Below are positions 1 through 9,808 of a DNA stretch of 44,602 bases, piece by piece. The notes under the pieces were generated by a model. That model was not told where the DNA came from. It saw only the letters and a program-made list of their open reading frames with translations, and made no database searches. The translations under genes and the position numbers were made by a program. The stretch lies in the NCBI GenBank assembly GCA_903916255.1, contig CAIWVW010000134.1, positions 1-44,602 of the forward strand, read 5' to 3'. Source of the DNA: an uncultured Bacteroidota bacterium. Its GTDB lineage: Bacteria > Bacteroidota > Bacteroidia > JABEUT01. The first letter of the stretch is position 1. The number at the start of each line of letters is the position of its first letter.

Positions 1-128
1 ATTTCCGCACCTTTTCCATCAATCATTTTTATATAAGTTATTTTCCTCCCTTCATTTTTTATATGTTCAAGAATACCATCAATGCCATATTTCTTAGCAA
101 CTAATTCAAATAATTCTTTAATATTCAT
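1..128 (-). CDS. Hypothetical protein, C-terminally cut by window edge
   Basis: An open reading frame begins at the ATG at 128-126 on the minus strand and runs off the left edge. The 42 visible residues start MNIKELFELVAKKYG and are rich in Lys, Glu and Ile, like a small soluble helical protein. It lies just upstream of nothing else visible and points away from the ABC-F gene in the same strand direction, 33 bases downstream of that gene's stop. I do not recognise the family. The start could lie elsewhere, since no clear promoter box is seen in the short gap. Confidence 0.5.
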   Translation of the reverse strand, partial: MNIKELFELVAKKYGIDGILEHIKNEGRKITYIKMIDGKGAE

Positions 129-161
129 TATTCCTTTAGTATTACTGATTACCTATCTCTC

Positions 162-1850
<1,689 letters not shown>

Positions 1851-1894
1851 TCATAAAGTCCGGCAGTAAAAAAATCACAAAAAATAACAGAGCA

Positions 1895-2203
1895 CTATTT
1901 CGCTATACGTTGCACTTTTACGTGTTTTTGAAAATGATAAATACTCCGATTATTAATAAATTTCGAAGTACCTGCTTTAACATCCCCTGCTATCTCCGAA
2001 ACAGAAATAGCAGGATGTAATCCAATTAAGATATGCGTATGGTCGGGGTTGCAATAAATAGCAAGAGGCTTGGATTTATTATTCAAAATAATACCACACA
2101 TATATTTTTCAATTTCATTACGGTGTTTTTCTGCAATCAGGTTTTCCCTGCCTTTAACGGCAAAAACAATTTGCACATACATTTGGGTATACGTATTGGG
2201 CAT
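1895..2203 (-). pseudogene. Truncated IS200/RAYT-type Y1 transposase
   Basis: The 102-aa ORF matches the N-terminal two thirds of the REP-associated or IS200-like transposase common in Bacteroidota. It has the opening NTYTQMYVQIVFAVKGR, the metal-binding HUH motif as DHTH (in CNPDHTHILIG), and the KAGTSKFINN block. Full proteins are about 150 aa and continue with a WQEGYGAFSYS-like block and the catalytic tyrosine helix. Here the frame departs after about residue 86 and ends in VQRIAK, so the tyrosine is missing. It is almost certainly inactive. The start at 2203 is the conserved MPNTYTQ. Confidence 0.85.
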
Positions 2204-2221
2204 ACTAATTTGTTTTATGTC

Positions 2222-2284
2222 GCAGCTACGCTGCTGAAAAGTTTTCTTTGCTGATATTCTACAAAGATTCAGCCCCTATGGGGC
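2222..2284. repeat. Paired short hairpins beside the transposase remnant
   Basis: Two small perfect stems lie just upstream of the truncated transposase. GCAGC-TAC-GCTGC occupies 2222-2234 and GCCCC-TAT-GGGGC occupies 2272-2284, with CTACAAAGATTC between them. Y1 transposases of this class act on hairpin repeats, so this is probably the residual recognition end of the element. The rest of the 2204-2454 gap holds AT-rich sequence and the upstream region of the FMN reductase gene. Confidence 0.55.
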
Positions 2285-2454
2285 ATAAAGTCATTTTTAT
2301 TGCCTCACACAAATATACAAATTCCCTGATTATATATAAATTCAAATTCCGGAACACCCTTGCCCCCAAAAAAGAATTTACATATATCACAGGTTTGTAA
2401 ATTAGCATAGCGTACTTTTGTACCTTGTAAATTCTAAAAAAACAACAAGTATTT

Positions 2455-3024
2455 ATGTATAACCTGAAAATAATTACGTCTACCGTAAGGGCAGGAAGAA
2501 AAGGCCCTATTGTAGCCGATTGGATAGTGAACCATGCGAAAAAACAAGGCGATTTTAATGTGGAACTGCTGGACCTTGCGGTTATTAATTTACCTATGAT
2601 GGATGAACCTAACCATCCGATGATGAAAAACTATAAGCATGAGCATACTAAAAATTGGAGCGCAAAAATTGATGAAGCGGATGCCTTCATATTTGTAACG
2701 GCGGAATATGACTATAACTATCCGGCTCCCTTAAGAAATGCGATAGAATATCTTTTACAGGAATGGCAATACAAACCGGCGGGAATAGTAAGTTATGGCG
2801 GAATTTCATCGGGCACAAGGGCTGCCAACAGCCTGAAGGCTGACTTGGCGACAATGAAAATAGTACCCATGTCAGAGGCGGTTCATATACCCTTCTTCGC
2901 ACAGTTTATTATTGATGGTGTTTTTGTACCCAATGATATAACGGTGAAAGCAGCCGACACCATGCTGAAGGAACTATTGCGCTGGACCAAAGGATTGAAA
3001 CTGATAAAGGAAAACAAATTTTAA
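2455..3024 (+). CDS. NADPH-dependent FMN reductase (flavodoxin fold)
   Basis: This 189-aa cytoplasmic protein has the flavodoxin-like fold of the NADPH-dependent FMN reductase family (PF03358). The N-terminal phosphate-binding loop reads ITSTVRAGRKGPIVADWI (about 6-23). The flavin-contacting segment EYDYNYPAPLRNAIEYL follows at about 84-100, then VSYGGISSGTRAA near 115. The predicted role is NAD(P)H-driven reduction of FMN or small quinones. A TACTTTTG box at 2413-2420 is a plausible -7 element, though the TTTG upstream is only 15 bases away. Five bases separate it from the aldo/keto reductase, so the two are probably cotranscribed. The substrate is unknown. Confidence 0.88.
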   Translation: MYNLKIITSTVRAGRKGPIVADWIVNHAKKQGDFNVELLDLAVINLPMMDEPNHPMMKNYKHEHTKNWSAKIDEADAFIFVTAEYDYNYPAPLRNAIEYLLQEWQYKPAGIVSYGGISSGTRAANSLKADLATMKIVPMSEAVHIPFFAQFIIDGVFVPNDITVKAADTMLKELLRWTKGLKLIKENKF

Positions 3025-3029
3025 AAATT

Positions 3030-3872
3030 ATGGATACCACAAACTATAAAAAGACATTCACGCTGGGCGGAGATTTAACCATAAACAGGCTTGGATATGG
3101 CGCCATGCGCATTACCGGCAAAGGTGTTTGGGGAGCCCCCGAAAATAAACCGGAAGCATTACAGGTTTTGAAACGTGCGGTTGAAATGGGTGTTAATTTT
3201 ATTGATACTGCCGATTCTTATGGGCCTTATGTTTCAGAAGAATTGATTGCGGAAGCGCTCCACCCCTACCCTAAAGGATTGGTAATTGCAACAAAGGGCG
3301 GCTTTCAGCGAAGCGGCCCCAATCAGTGGAATATAAATTCAAGCCCGGAACATTTAAAAGAAGCGTTGGAAGGCAGCCTTAAAAGACTGAAACTGGATTG
3401 TATTGACTTGTACCAATTACACCGCATTGACCCGAAAGTTCCGGCAGAAAAAACATTTGCATTTTTAAAGCAAGCGCAACAGGAAGGGAAAATTAAACAT
3501 ATAGGGTTATCGGAAGTCAGCGTGGATGATATTAAAAAAGCGGAGCTGTTTTTCAAGGTGGTTTCAGTGCAGAACATGTACAGTATTGATAACCGGAAAT
3601 GGGAATCTGTGTTGGAATATTGCAATGCGAACAATATGGCATTTATACCATGGTATCCGATGGGGGGCGGCAATACGGATAAACTGGAAAAGCTGGGCCA
3701 GATGGCGGTGCGGCATAACACAGGCATCCATGAAATAGCCTTAAGCTGGCTGCTCTACCATTCCAATAATATCTTGTTAATACCGGGCACTTCCAAAGTA
3801 TCGCACTTAGAGGAAAACATGAAATCGGCTTCGATTGAACTTAGTGAAAACGACATGAAAGAAATTGGATAA
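3030..3872 (+). CDS. Aldo/keto reductase
   Basis: This 280-aa TIM-barrel NAD(P)H-dependent oxidoreductase reduces aldehydes or ketones. The catalytic tetrad typical of the family is visible: D59 (FIDTADSYG), Y64, K89 (IATKGG) and H131 (LYQLHRID). The NADP-binding end reads IPGTSKVSHLEEN. It starts five bases after the FMN reductase stop, so it forms a two-gene redox operon. It is a paralogue of the minus-strand gene at 32870-33754, with the same WG.PENKPEAL...LK block, but it keeps the histidine that the paralogue lacks. The substrate cannot be told from sequence. Confidence 0.92.
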   Translation: MDTTNYKKTFTLGGDLTINRLGYGAMRITGKGVWGAPENKPEALQVLKRAVEMGVNFIDTADSYGPYVSEELIAEALHPYPKGLVIATKGGFQRSGPNQWNINSSPEHLKEALEGSLKRLKLDCIDLYQLHRIDPKVPAEKTFAFLKQAQQEGKIKHIGLSEVSVDDIKKAELFFKVVSVQNMYSIDNRKWESVLEYCNANNMAFIPWYPMGGGNTDKLEKLGQMAVRHNTGIHEIALSWLLYHSNNILLIPGTSKVSHLEENMKSASIELSENDMKEIG

Positions 3873-3908
3873 GTTGGGGAAAGCGTAAGGCGGATTATTT
3901 TATTCCTT

Positions 3909-3938
3909 TTTGAATTATTTTAAAGATACCTACCTTTG
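3909..3938 (+). promoter_or_regulatory. Bacteroidota promoter for the thioredoxin-like gene
   Basis: TTTG at 3909-3912 and TACCTTTG at 3931-3938 are separated by 18 bases. This is close to the Bacteroidota consensus of a -33 TTG and a -7 TAnnTTTG. Transcription would begin near 3945, giving a very short leader to the ATG at 3961. Confidence 0.65.
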
Positions 3939-3960
3939 CATTCATACATCTCGCATATAA

Positions 3961-4482
3961 ATGAAACGAATTAAATTTTCCAGTGTCATTCTGTCTGTTC
4001 TTTTCAGCCTTCATCTGATGACGCAAACAGCAAATGCCCAAAAAGCTGACAGCCTTACCTGGTACACGGATTTGAAGCAAGCCAATGAGGTTTCTAAAGC
4101 TACGGGCAAACCGATATTTGCACTTTTTACAGGCAGCGATTGGTGCATTTGGTGTAAAAGACTGGAACAAAATGTGTTTGCAAAACCTGAATTTATAGCA
4201 TGGGCAAAGAAAAACGTAGTATTGCTCGAACTGGATTTCCCGAGGAATAAGCAGCAGCCTGCCGAATTAAAAGCACAAAATCAGGGATTAGCACAGCAAT
4301 TTAAAATTCAGGGATACCCTACCGTGTGGATGTTCTTTTTAACGATGGACGAAAAAGCCAGGCAAATAACTATTAACCCGTTAGGCTCGTGCGGATATCC
4401 GCAAAACCCGCCTCCAGGGCAGGAACAGGTAAAATTTTTGGAGGAAGCCAATGCAATTTTAAATAATAAAAACAAAAAGTAG
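3961..4482 (+). CDS. Exported thioredoxin-fold protein, CIWC active site
   Basis: The 173-aa protein has a Sec signal peptide ending near TANAQ (about residue 26), followed by a thioredoxin-like domain of the Thioredoxin_7 type. The active site FTGSDWCIWCKRLE places the redox pair at C62 and C65, and the cis-proline strand is IQGYPTVW. It should act in the periplasm as a disulfide reductase or isomerase. It has its own promoter (3909-3938) and precedes the DsbA-like gene by about 110 bases, which hints at a related thiol-redox role. The C-terminal SCGYPQNPPPGQ loop is a common extra in Bacteroidota versions. Confidence 0.88.
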   Translation: MKRIKFSSVILSVLFSLHLMTQTANAQKADSLTWYTDLKQANEVSKATGKPIFALFTGSDWCIWCKRLEQNVFAKPEFIAWAKKNVVLLELDFPRNKQQPAELKAQNQGLAQQFKIQGYPTVWMFFLTMDEKARQITINPLGSCGYPQNPPPGQEQVKFLEEANAILNNKNKK

Positions 4483-4593
4483 CTATCCATTTGATACCTG
4501 ATAAGGATAAAGGAAACAGGCATACTATTCGTCTTTATCGTTCTAATGCGCTTAGGCGTTAAACAACCTTGTATGGATTCGAAAGAGAACAAA

Positions 4594-5301
4594 ATGAAAG
4601 TGGAAATTTGGAGCGATGTTATGTGCCCGTTTTGCTATATAGGCAAGCGGAAATTTGAAAATGCGCTTTCCGTATTTCCCGAAAAAGATAAAATAGAAGT
4701 GGAATGGAAAAGCTTCCAGCTTGCGCCGGAAATGGAAACTACTCCCGGCAAAACAATACACGAATACCTTTCCGAACATAAAGGCTTCAGCCTTGCCGAT
4801 GCTAAAAAAATGAATGACCATGTTACAGGGTTGGCTGCCAAAGTGGGGCTTACCTACAATTTCGATAAAGCGGTTGTGGCTAATTCATTTAACGCACACC
4901 GTTTCAGCCATTTTGCAAAGGAAAAAGGCAAGCAAAACGAAGCGGAAGAAAAACTGTTTCATGCCTACTTCACCGAAGGGAAAAATACGGATGACTACAA
5001 CACCTTAATAAAACTGGGCGAAGAAATAGGGTTGGAACCTATGGAAGTAAGAACAGCCTTAGAAAAAGGAACTTTTGGGGATGAAGTAACTGCCGATATT
5101 GAAGAAGCGCATCAATTGGGCGTTAACGGCGTCCCTTTCTTTGTGTTCGACCGTAAATATGCGGTTTCAGGTGCACAGGAAAGCCAAATATTTAAACAGG
5201 TGCTTGCAAAGTCATTCGAAGAATGGAGCGAGAAAAACCATGTAGCCTTTACTGAAATGGGCAACGGAGAGGTATGCACTCCCGGCGTGAAATGCAAGTA
5301 A
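4594..5301 (+). CDS. DsbA family oxidoreductase (FrnE-like)
   Basis: This 235-aa protein of the DsbA/FrnE thioredoxin-fold family has the active site CPFC at residues 11-14. It has a helical insertion and the C-terminal GVNGVPFFVFDRKYAVSGAQ motif that supplies the cis-proline loop. There is no signal peptide, so it should act in the cytoplasm like FrnE. The reading frame is open upstream to an ATG at 4546 and another at 4573. I chose 4594 because the family begins MKVEIWSDVMCPFC and the upstream 16 residues are not conserved-looking. It ends against the RRM gene through a shared terminator. Confidence 0.9.
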   Translation: MKVEIWSDVMCPFCYIGKRKFENALSVFPEKDKIEVEWKSFQLAPEMETTPGKTIHEYLSEHKGFSLADAKKMNDHVTGLAAKVGLTYNFDKAVVANSFNAHRFSHFAKEKGKQNEAEEKLFHAYFTEGKNTDDYNTLIKLGEEIGLEPMEVRTALEKGTFGDEVTADIEEAHQLGVNGVPFFVFDRKYAVSGAQESQIFKQVLAKSFEEWSEKNHVAFTEMGNGEVCTPGVKCK

Positions 5302-5331
5302 AATAAGCTACTCGGTTTTTAAGGCAAATAA

Positions 5332-5376
5332 AAAAGCACCCTGTATCTTGCGATAAAGGATGCTTTTGTTTTTTTA
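5332..5376. terminator. Bidirectional intrinsic terminator
   Basis: AAAAGCACCCT (5332-5342) pairs with AGGATGCTTTT (5357-5367) with a single mismatch, followed by a T-run at 5369-5375. The A-run at the left serves the opposite strand. It lies between the convergent DsbA-like and RRM genes and can end both transcripts. Confidence 0.75.
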
Positions 5377-5389
5377 GTTTAAGAAAGAA

Positions 5390-5722
5390 CTACCACCTTT
5401 TTTCGCGGTCGTTGTCTCTTCTGCCGCCGCCGTAGCCGCCACCGCCGGAATTGCGGTCTCTGCCGCCTCCGCCTTCAGTTCTTGGCTTAGCAACTGATAC
5501 TGAAATACTCCTGCCGTCGTGCTCGGTTTCATTAAGCCCTTCGATAGCCTTATGGCCTTCTTCATCGTTGGCCATCTCTACAAAACCAAATCCACGGGAT
5601 TTCCCGGTAAACTTATCTGTAATGATTTTACTCGAATTGACTGTACCATACTGCTGAAATAATTGATTCAAAGAATCTTCAGTGAACTTAAAACTTAAAT
5701 TGGACACGAAAATGTTTACCAT
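5390..5722 (-). CDS. RRM-domain RNA-binding protein with Gly/Arg-rich tail
   Basis: The 110-aa protein carries one RNA recognition motif followed by a disordered Gly/Arg-rich tail. RNP-2 is IFVSNL near the N-terminus and RNP-1 is SRGFGFVEM near residue 45. The tail reads GGGGRDRNSGGGGYGGGRR. Such RRM-Gly proteins are frequent in Bacteroidota and cyanobacteria and are thought to be RNA chaperones, sometimes cold-linked. The frame is open to 5752, but a TATCTTTG -7 box (complement of 5750-5757) would place transcription start near 5743, so the ATG at 5722 (MVNIFVSNL) is the real start. Confidence 0.92.
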   Translation of the reverse strand: MVNIFVSNLSFKFTEDSLNQLFQQYGTVNSSKIITDKFTGKSRGFGFVEMANDEEGHKAIEGLNETEHDGRSISVSVAKPRTEGGGGRDRNSGGGGYGGGRRDNDREKRW

Positions 5723-5833
5723 AAAAAATAATATAAATTGATTAAGATACAAAGATACGCATTTTTATTAACAAAAACCATATAAAGTAGTATTTCTAAG
5801 TATTTCTGTATAATTGCAGTATAATTCACCTGA

Positions 5834-6451
5834 ATGGCAGAGTCAAACAATTCCCGGTTAGAAACCTTTTGCGACGGCGTGTTTGCTATTGCATTAACCC
5901 TGCTGATTATTGATATTAAGCTCCCTGCCTCGGCAAAAATAAATACCAGCACCGACCTTTGGATGGCTATTAAGGACCTTTCGCCCACTATTATTGCCTT
6001 CCTGCTGAGTTTTACCACTATACTTATTACCTGGGTGAGCCACCACAACATCATGAAATTGGTAAATAAATCGTCGCCGCAGTTTATTTACGCGAACGGG
6101 TTATTGTTGTTGTCTATTGTGTTTATTCCTTTCCCTACGGCTTTGCTGGGTACTTATATTTTAACCGACCATGCCGCTCCTGCGGTGGTTATTTATTCCT
6201 ATGTAAATGTATGGATGGCCATAAGCTGGAATTTACTTACGCGCGCGGCACTCCGGCCAAAACATCCATTAGTAACGAACGAAAGAGCTATGCTGGCCAT
6301 GCGCAAAATTCACCGAAACAGTTATTATTCTATAGCTATTAATACCTCCTTCGCAATATTGGCCTTTTGGTTTCCGCTGCTCGTTGCGCTTTTCATTTGT
6401 GTTATATGGGTCAGTTGGTTAATCATCGGTATGAATATTAAAGAAGGTTAA
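5834..6451 (+). CDS. TMEM175-type potassium channel family membrane protein
   Basis: The 205-aa protein has about six transmembrane helices and belongs to the TMEM175/DUF1211 family. The family signature in helix 1 reads RLETFCDGVFAIALTLLIIDIKLP, where the usual FSD is FCD. This family forms leak-type K+ channels in bacteria. It is divergent from the RRM gene. A second, distant family member lies at 9809-10489. The conserved cation-filter leucine and isoleucine region (IALTLLI) is present. Function is inferred from family only. Confidence 0.88.
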   Translation: MAESNNSRLETFCDGVFAIALTLLIIDIKLPASAKINTSTDLWMAIKDLSPTIIAFLLSFTTILITWVSHHNIMKLVNKSSPQFIYANGLLLLSIVFIPFPTALLGTYILTDHAAPAVVIYSYVNVWMAISWNLLTRAALRPKHPLVTNERAMLAMRKIHRNSYYSIAINTSFAILAFWFPLLVALFICVIWVSWLIIGMNIKEG

Positions 6452-6455
6452 CAGT

Positions 6456-6851
6456 TTATTTAATCTCTAATGGTTTTATACCCAGCAGTTTCATTTGGTA
6501 ATCGAAAACATATACCGAATAAGAACCTTTTGCCATAGCGCCGATATCTAACTTATAGTGTTTGCCGGTGAATGAAACCTCATTCATTTTGGCCCCTTTG
6601 CTATCATATATTTGCAAATAATGCCTTCCCTCCACATTTACAGAAACCGTATGAGTTTTGCTGAAAAGGCAATGGTGAATTTTTACACAGGGAACAAAAT
6701 GCTTACTTGTATCTGCCGATTCAGGTATAGTTCTAACAATTTCTGCCCGCCAATAAATTTCATTTTGGACTAAACCAACCGAACCTGCCTGGGCAATTAA
6801 AGGCATAAATAAAAACCTCATTCCTGTTAATAAAACGCTGTAAGTTTTCAT
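6456..6851 (-). CDS. Small secreted protein with a T9SS sorting-domain-like tail
   Basis: From the ATG at 6851 this is a 131-aa protein with a hydrophobic N-terminus ending near IAQAG, followed by a mature part of about 105 residues. The C-terminal half (YLQIYDSKGAKMNE...KLDIGAMAKGSYSVYVFD...) resembles the beta-sandwich type A sorting tail of type IX secretion cargo. The usual G.Y.v.v. core is clear, but the terminal basic residues are weak. The frame is open to 6917, but the extra 22 residues are charged and would spoil the signal peptide. It converges with the TMEM175 gene, with four bases between the stops. Function is unknown. Confidence 0.7.
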   Translation of the reverse strand: MKTYSVLLTGMRFLFMPLIAQAGSVGLVQNEIYWRAEIVRTIPESADTSKHFVPCVKIHHCLFSKTHTVSVNVEGRHYLQIYDSKGAKMNEVSFTGKHYKLDIGAMAKGSYSVYVFDYQMKLLGIKPLEIK

Positions 6852-7024
6852 AGGTAGTTTAGATTTAGTTGTTAGTATTTGACCCTTCTGTTTCAAAATT
6901 AAAAGAAGGAAAAGCAATCACTGTTTATTTTTCGGCTTACAGCTATTTTGTATCGGTAAACTTCCCGTTTATTCAGTTAAAGAATTAATAAACTACCTTT
7001 GAGGTGATTCTAATATTATTATCT

Positions 7025-7387
7025 ATGAAAAACTTAATGGCAAGTGTTTCATTCTTTACACTAATTATTGCGGCAGCCTGCAATCAACCGGTAAAAACAG
7101 AAACCTCAGCAACACTTAAAAGTTGGGATTTTGTTATTACATCGAATACTACAAAGCAAAACTTAGACAGTGTATCGACAGCATGGGCAAAAGACAGCAT
7201 CGATTTGAAATTTACCAGGGTAGTATTTGATTCCCTTGGAAAACTATCTAAAATAACAGGAACTGTTTATATGACTTCGATGGGGAAGCATGTTAGTGGT
7301 GAGTTTGCAGAAGACAGCCTTAGCAAAAAACCCCAAGAAATATTAATGGATAACAGGCCAAGCATAACGCTAAGGGGCAAAAAATAG
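7025..7387 (+). CDS. Small lipoprotein with a domain shared with M56/BlaR1-type proteins
   Basis: The predicted 120-aa protein starts with a lipoprotein signal (SFFTLIIAAAC, cysteine about residue 19). The body, VITSNTTKQNLDSVSTAWAK...FDSLGKLSKITGTVYM, resembles the small domain found at the C-terminus of Bacteroidota M56 (BlaR1-like) metallopeptidases. There the pattern is I.pnTTk..Ld....l...gI...f...y...Gki..I. Here it is free-standing and lipidated. The frame is open to 7004, but the -7 box TACCTTTG at 6994-7001 puts transcription start near 7008, so ATG 7025 is preferred. Role unknown. Confidence 0.75.
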   Translation: MKNLMASVSFFTLIIAAACNQPVKTETSATLKSWDFVITSNTTKQNLDSVSTAWAKDSIDLKFTRVVFDSLGKLSKITGTVYMTSMGKHVSGEFAEDSLSKKPQEILMDNRPSITLRGKK

Positions 7388-7405
7388 GATTTGATATCCT
7401 GAATT

Positions 7406-8575
7406 TTGAATTCGATTACAAAAACAAAAGTAGCCATAATAGGCAGCGGGCCGTCAGCATTGATGCTGGCTTCGCACCTCGATGAAAAAAAGTTTGAGGT
7501 TACCATCTACGAAAAAAATAAAGCCCCTGCACGTAAGTTTTTGGTCGCCGGAGATGGGGGGTTTAACCTGACCCATTCCGAACCGTTGGAACAATTTGTT
7601 AAACGGTACACGCCTTCTGTTTTTATGGAGCAGCTTCTTCGCGCCTTTTCCAATACAGATTTGCAGGCGTGGCTCAACTCAATTGGCATCCCCACATTCA
7701 CCGGAACAAGCAAACGCATTTTCCCGAAGAAAGGCATTAAACCTATAGAAGTACTGAATGCAATTTTAAAGGTATTGAAAGATAAAAACGTAAAACTTCA
7801 AACAGAACATGAATGGAAGGGCGAAGAAACGGATGCAGATATAACCGTGTTTGCATTGGGTGGCTCAAGTTGGAAAATAACCGGCTCCGATGGGAGCTGG
7901 ACAACCTTTTTTAAAGAAAAGGGAATCAAGATTATCCCTTTTCAGCCCTCTAATTGTGCCTTTCAAATACAATGGCCGAAAAACCTCATTAGCCTGGCCG
8001 CCGGGTTACCGCTTAAAAACATTGCGTTGAAAACTCTGAATATTCGTAAGGAAGGTGAGGTGGTTTTAACCGAGTTTGGAATGGAAGGAAGCGCTATTTA
8101 TGCGCTAAGCCCGCAAATAAGGCAGCAACTAAACGACCGGCAAAAAGCGATTATTTATATAGGTTTGAAGCCCTCCCTCAGCCAGAACAAAGTAATAGAA
8201 GTATTGAAAAAAAAGCCCGGAAATACCACCATGACTGCCTATTTAGATGGTACGCTGAATCTTTCAAAAGCGCAAATAGCGCTGCTGAAAAACATGACGG
8301 CGAAGGAGGATTTTATAAACCCGGAAATACTTGCCAATAAAATTAAAGAACTTCCATTGGAGATAATCGGCATGGGCCCTATCGATGAAGCTATATCTAC
8401 CGTTGGTGGCATCGCACTGAATGAAATAGATACGCATTTCCAATTAAAAAATTGGCCCAACCATTATGCCATTGGCGAAATGCTTGATTGGGATGCTCCT
8501 ACGGGAGGTTATCTATTGCAAGGCAGTTTCAGTATGGGATATAGCCTGGCGGCATATTTGAATAAATCCGTGTAA
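7406..8575 (+). CDS. FAD-dependent oxidoreductase, HI0933/PP_4765-like flavoprotein (TTG start)
   Basis: This 389-aa protein has a two-dinucleotide-binding flavoprotein fold. It opens with VAIIGSGPSALMLASHL (Rossmann GxGxxA-type loop), then YEKNKAPARKFLVAGDGGFNLTHSE, which is diagnostic of the HI0933/BaiN-like clan and especially the PP_4765 (TIGR03862-like) subgroup. The C-terminal FAD strand reads AIGEMLDWDAPTGGYLLQ. A stop codon in frame at 7400-7402 leaves only TTG at 7406 (or ATT at 7403) before the Rossmann strand, so a TTG start is nearly forced. It follows the lipoprotein gene by 18 bases and is probably cotranscribed. The reaction is unknown. Confidence 0.88.
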   Translation: MNSITKTKVAIIGSGPSALMLASHLDEKKFEVTIYEKNKAPARKFLVAGDGGFNLTHSEPLEQFVKRYTPSVFMEQLLRAFSNTDLQAWLNSIGIPTFTGTSKRIFPKKGIKPIEVLNAILKVLKDKNVKLQTEHEWKGEETDADITVFALGGSSWKITGSDGSWTTFFKEKGIKIIPFQPSNCAFQIQWPKNLISLAAGLPLKNIALKTLNIRKEGEVVLTEFGMEGSAIYALSPQIRQQLNDRQKAIIYIGLKPSLSQNKVIEVLKKKPGNTTMTAYLDGTLNLSKAQIALLKNMTAKEDFINPEILANKIKELPLEIIGMGPIDEAISTVGGIALNEIDTHFQLKNWPNHYAIGEMLDWDAPTGGYLLQGSFSMGYSLAAYLNKSV

Positions 8576-8667
8576 ACGGCATAGTATAATCACATTTAAG
8601 TTTTTGCGCTACATTTGTTTACAAGCCAAAAGAAAACCGGAACTTACTCTCAAAAAAACATAAAGCA

Positions 8668-9093
8668 ATGAGCAAAAAACTGATAGGGTTAGCTATTTTA
8701 TTGTGTTCCGTTACGTATGCCTTTTCACAAAAAGAAGATACCTATCCTATTGATAAGCAATTGAAGGCCTGCTTAGATTCCGGCCAAAATGAAACCACGT
8801 CCAGAATGGTTGGGTGCACCGCTGATGCGGAACGCGCCTGGGATGCCGAAATGAATAAATATTACAAACTGCTTCAGGGAGTATTAAGCTCTGAAGAAAA
8901 AGCCAAACTAAAAGAAGCGCAGCTAAAATGGTTAGCATTCAGGGATGCGGAAACCGTTGCGGTTGAGAAAATTTATGATGATATGGGGGGAACCATGTGG
9001 CGCATTGCGGAAGTAAACGCGGAAATGGAATTGGTAAAACAAAGGGCATTAGAATTAAAGGCATATTATGGTGACCTGACGGCAGGTAAATAA
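8668..9093 (+). CDS. LprI-like (DUF1311) secreted protein
   Basis: The 141-aa protein has a signal peptide ending near YAFSQ (about 21) and a DUF1311/LprI-type domain. Paired cysteines lie in KACLDSG and MVGCTADAERAWDAEMNKYY, followed by the typical LKEAQLKWLAFRDAE helix. M. tuberculosis LprI inhibits lysozyme, but most family members are uncharacterised. A TACATTTG -7 box lies at 8610-8617. It is probably a single-gene unit. Confidence 0.88.
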   Translation: MSKKLIGLAILLCSVTYAFSQKEDTYPIDKQLKACLDSGQNETTSRMVGCTADAERAWDAEMNKYYKLLQGVLSSEEKAKLKEAQLKWLAFRDAETVAVEKIYDDMGGTMWRIAEVNAEMELVKQRALELKAYYGDLTAGK

Positions 9094-9152
9094 TCCATTA
9101 ATCTCTTACATTTGCCTTATCTTTAAACTAACACTTAAAAATCTAACCATTT

Positions 9153-9752
9153 ATGTTTCGCAAACTCACCATCATTTCTGCATTCAGCCTGCTGGCAATA
9201 GGCTTATTCGTTTTGCCATCCTTCACTATCTATCCCGGACAAGGCGTATTTATTGACCGCGTACAGGAACAAAAAGCATTTGTATTGTTAAATAAAGTAC
9301 GCAAGGACCCTAATGCTTACAGTGAGCGCTATGGGACTTCATTACGTGGAATTTCTCCGCGTCCTGACCTTATCTGGAATGACTCGCTGGCAGCTGTTGC
9401 CGAACGCAAAGCCATGAGTATGGCCTACAACGGGTATTTCGGGCATGTGGACCCGAAAGGATATGGAATTAACTACTACGTAAATAAAGCTTATCCAGTC
9501 TCTGATGATTTGCTGAAGGATAAAAAACTAAGCACCCTTGAAGCCATTCAGGGTGGTGCCCCATCGGGTGAAGGAGCTATTAAATATATTATCACCAATT
9601 ACAATAACGAAGACCCTACAGGCCGTCAACTGGTTCTTGGCGAAGGAGAGTTTAACGGCTCACTTAATGAAGTAGGCATTGGATATGTACATGCCACCAC
9701 TTCTACAAAATACCAAAGCTATACGGTAATTATTTTGGCGAAGAAGAAATAA
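9153..9752 (+). CDS. Secreted CAP-domain protein (SCP/PR-1-like)
   Basis: The 199-aa protein has an N-terminal signal or anchor helix (residues about 5-26) and a CAP domain. The signs are LLNKVRKDPNAYSERYG, the LIWNDSLAAVAERKA helix and the FGHVDPKGYG histidine segment. The second histidine region (GYVHATTSTKYQSYTVIIL) closes the fold. Bacterial CAP proteins are extracytoplasmic, and their roles are mostly unknown. A TACATTTG -7 box at 9107-9114 lies 39 bases ahead of the ATG. Confidence 0.87.
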   Translation: MFRKLTIISAFSLLAIGLFVLPSFTIYPGQGVFIDRVQEQKAFVLLNKVRKDPNAYSERYGTSLRGISPRPDLIWNDSLAAVAERKAMSMAYNGYFGHVDPKGYGINYYVNKAYPVSDDLLKDKKLSTLEAIQGGAPSGEGAIKYIITNYNNEDPTGRQLVLGEGEFNGSLNEVGIGYVHATTSTKYQSYTVIILAKKK

Positions 9753-9800
9753 AAATCAAACCAACTAACTTCTCCCACATTTAAGTTCGCCTTCAAAAGC
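9753..9800. repeat. Copy A of a duplicated methyltransferase 3' end
   Basis: This 48-base stretch matches 10539-10583 with a few substitutions and indels. The core AACTTCTCCCACAT...TTAAGTTCGCC...AAAAGC is shared. Read on the minus strand it encodes AFEGELK and then goes out of frame through loss of one T, so it is a degenerate copy of the last codons of the methyltransferase gene. The two copies lie in the same orientation on either side of the TMEM175 gene at 9809-10489. Confidence 0.8.
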
Positions 9801-9808
9801 AAGGGTAT

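Noticed and set aside
2394-2420. Full -33/-7 promoter before the FMN reductase
   Set aside because: The -7 box is good, but the TTTG lies only 15 bases upstream, short of the usual 18-20; kept only as a -7 candidate in the gene entry.
4506-4539. GATAAAG...CTTTATC inverted repeat as a terminator after the thioredoxin gene
   Set aside because: Stem of seven with a 20-base loop and no T-run; too weak to call.
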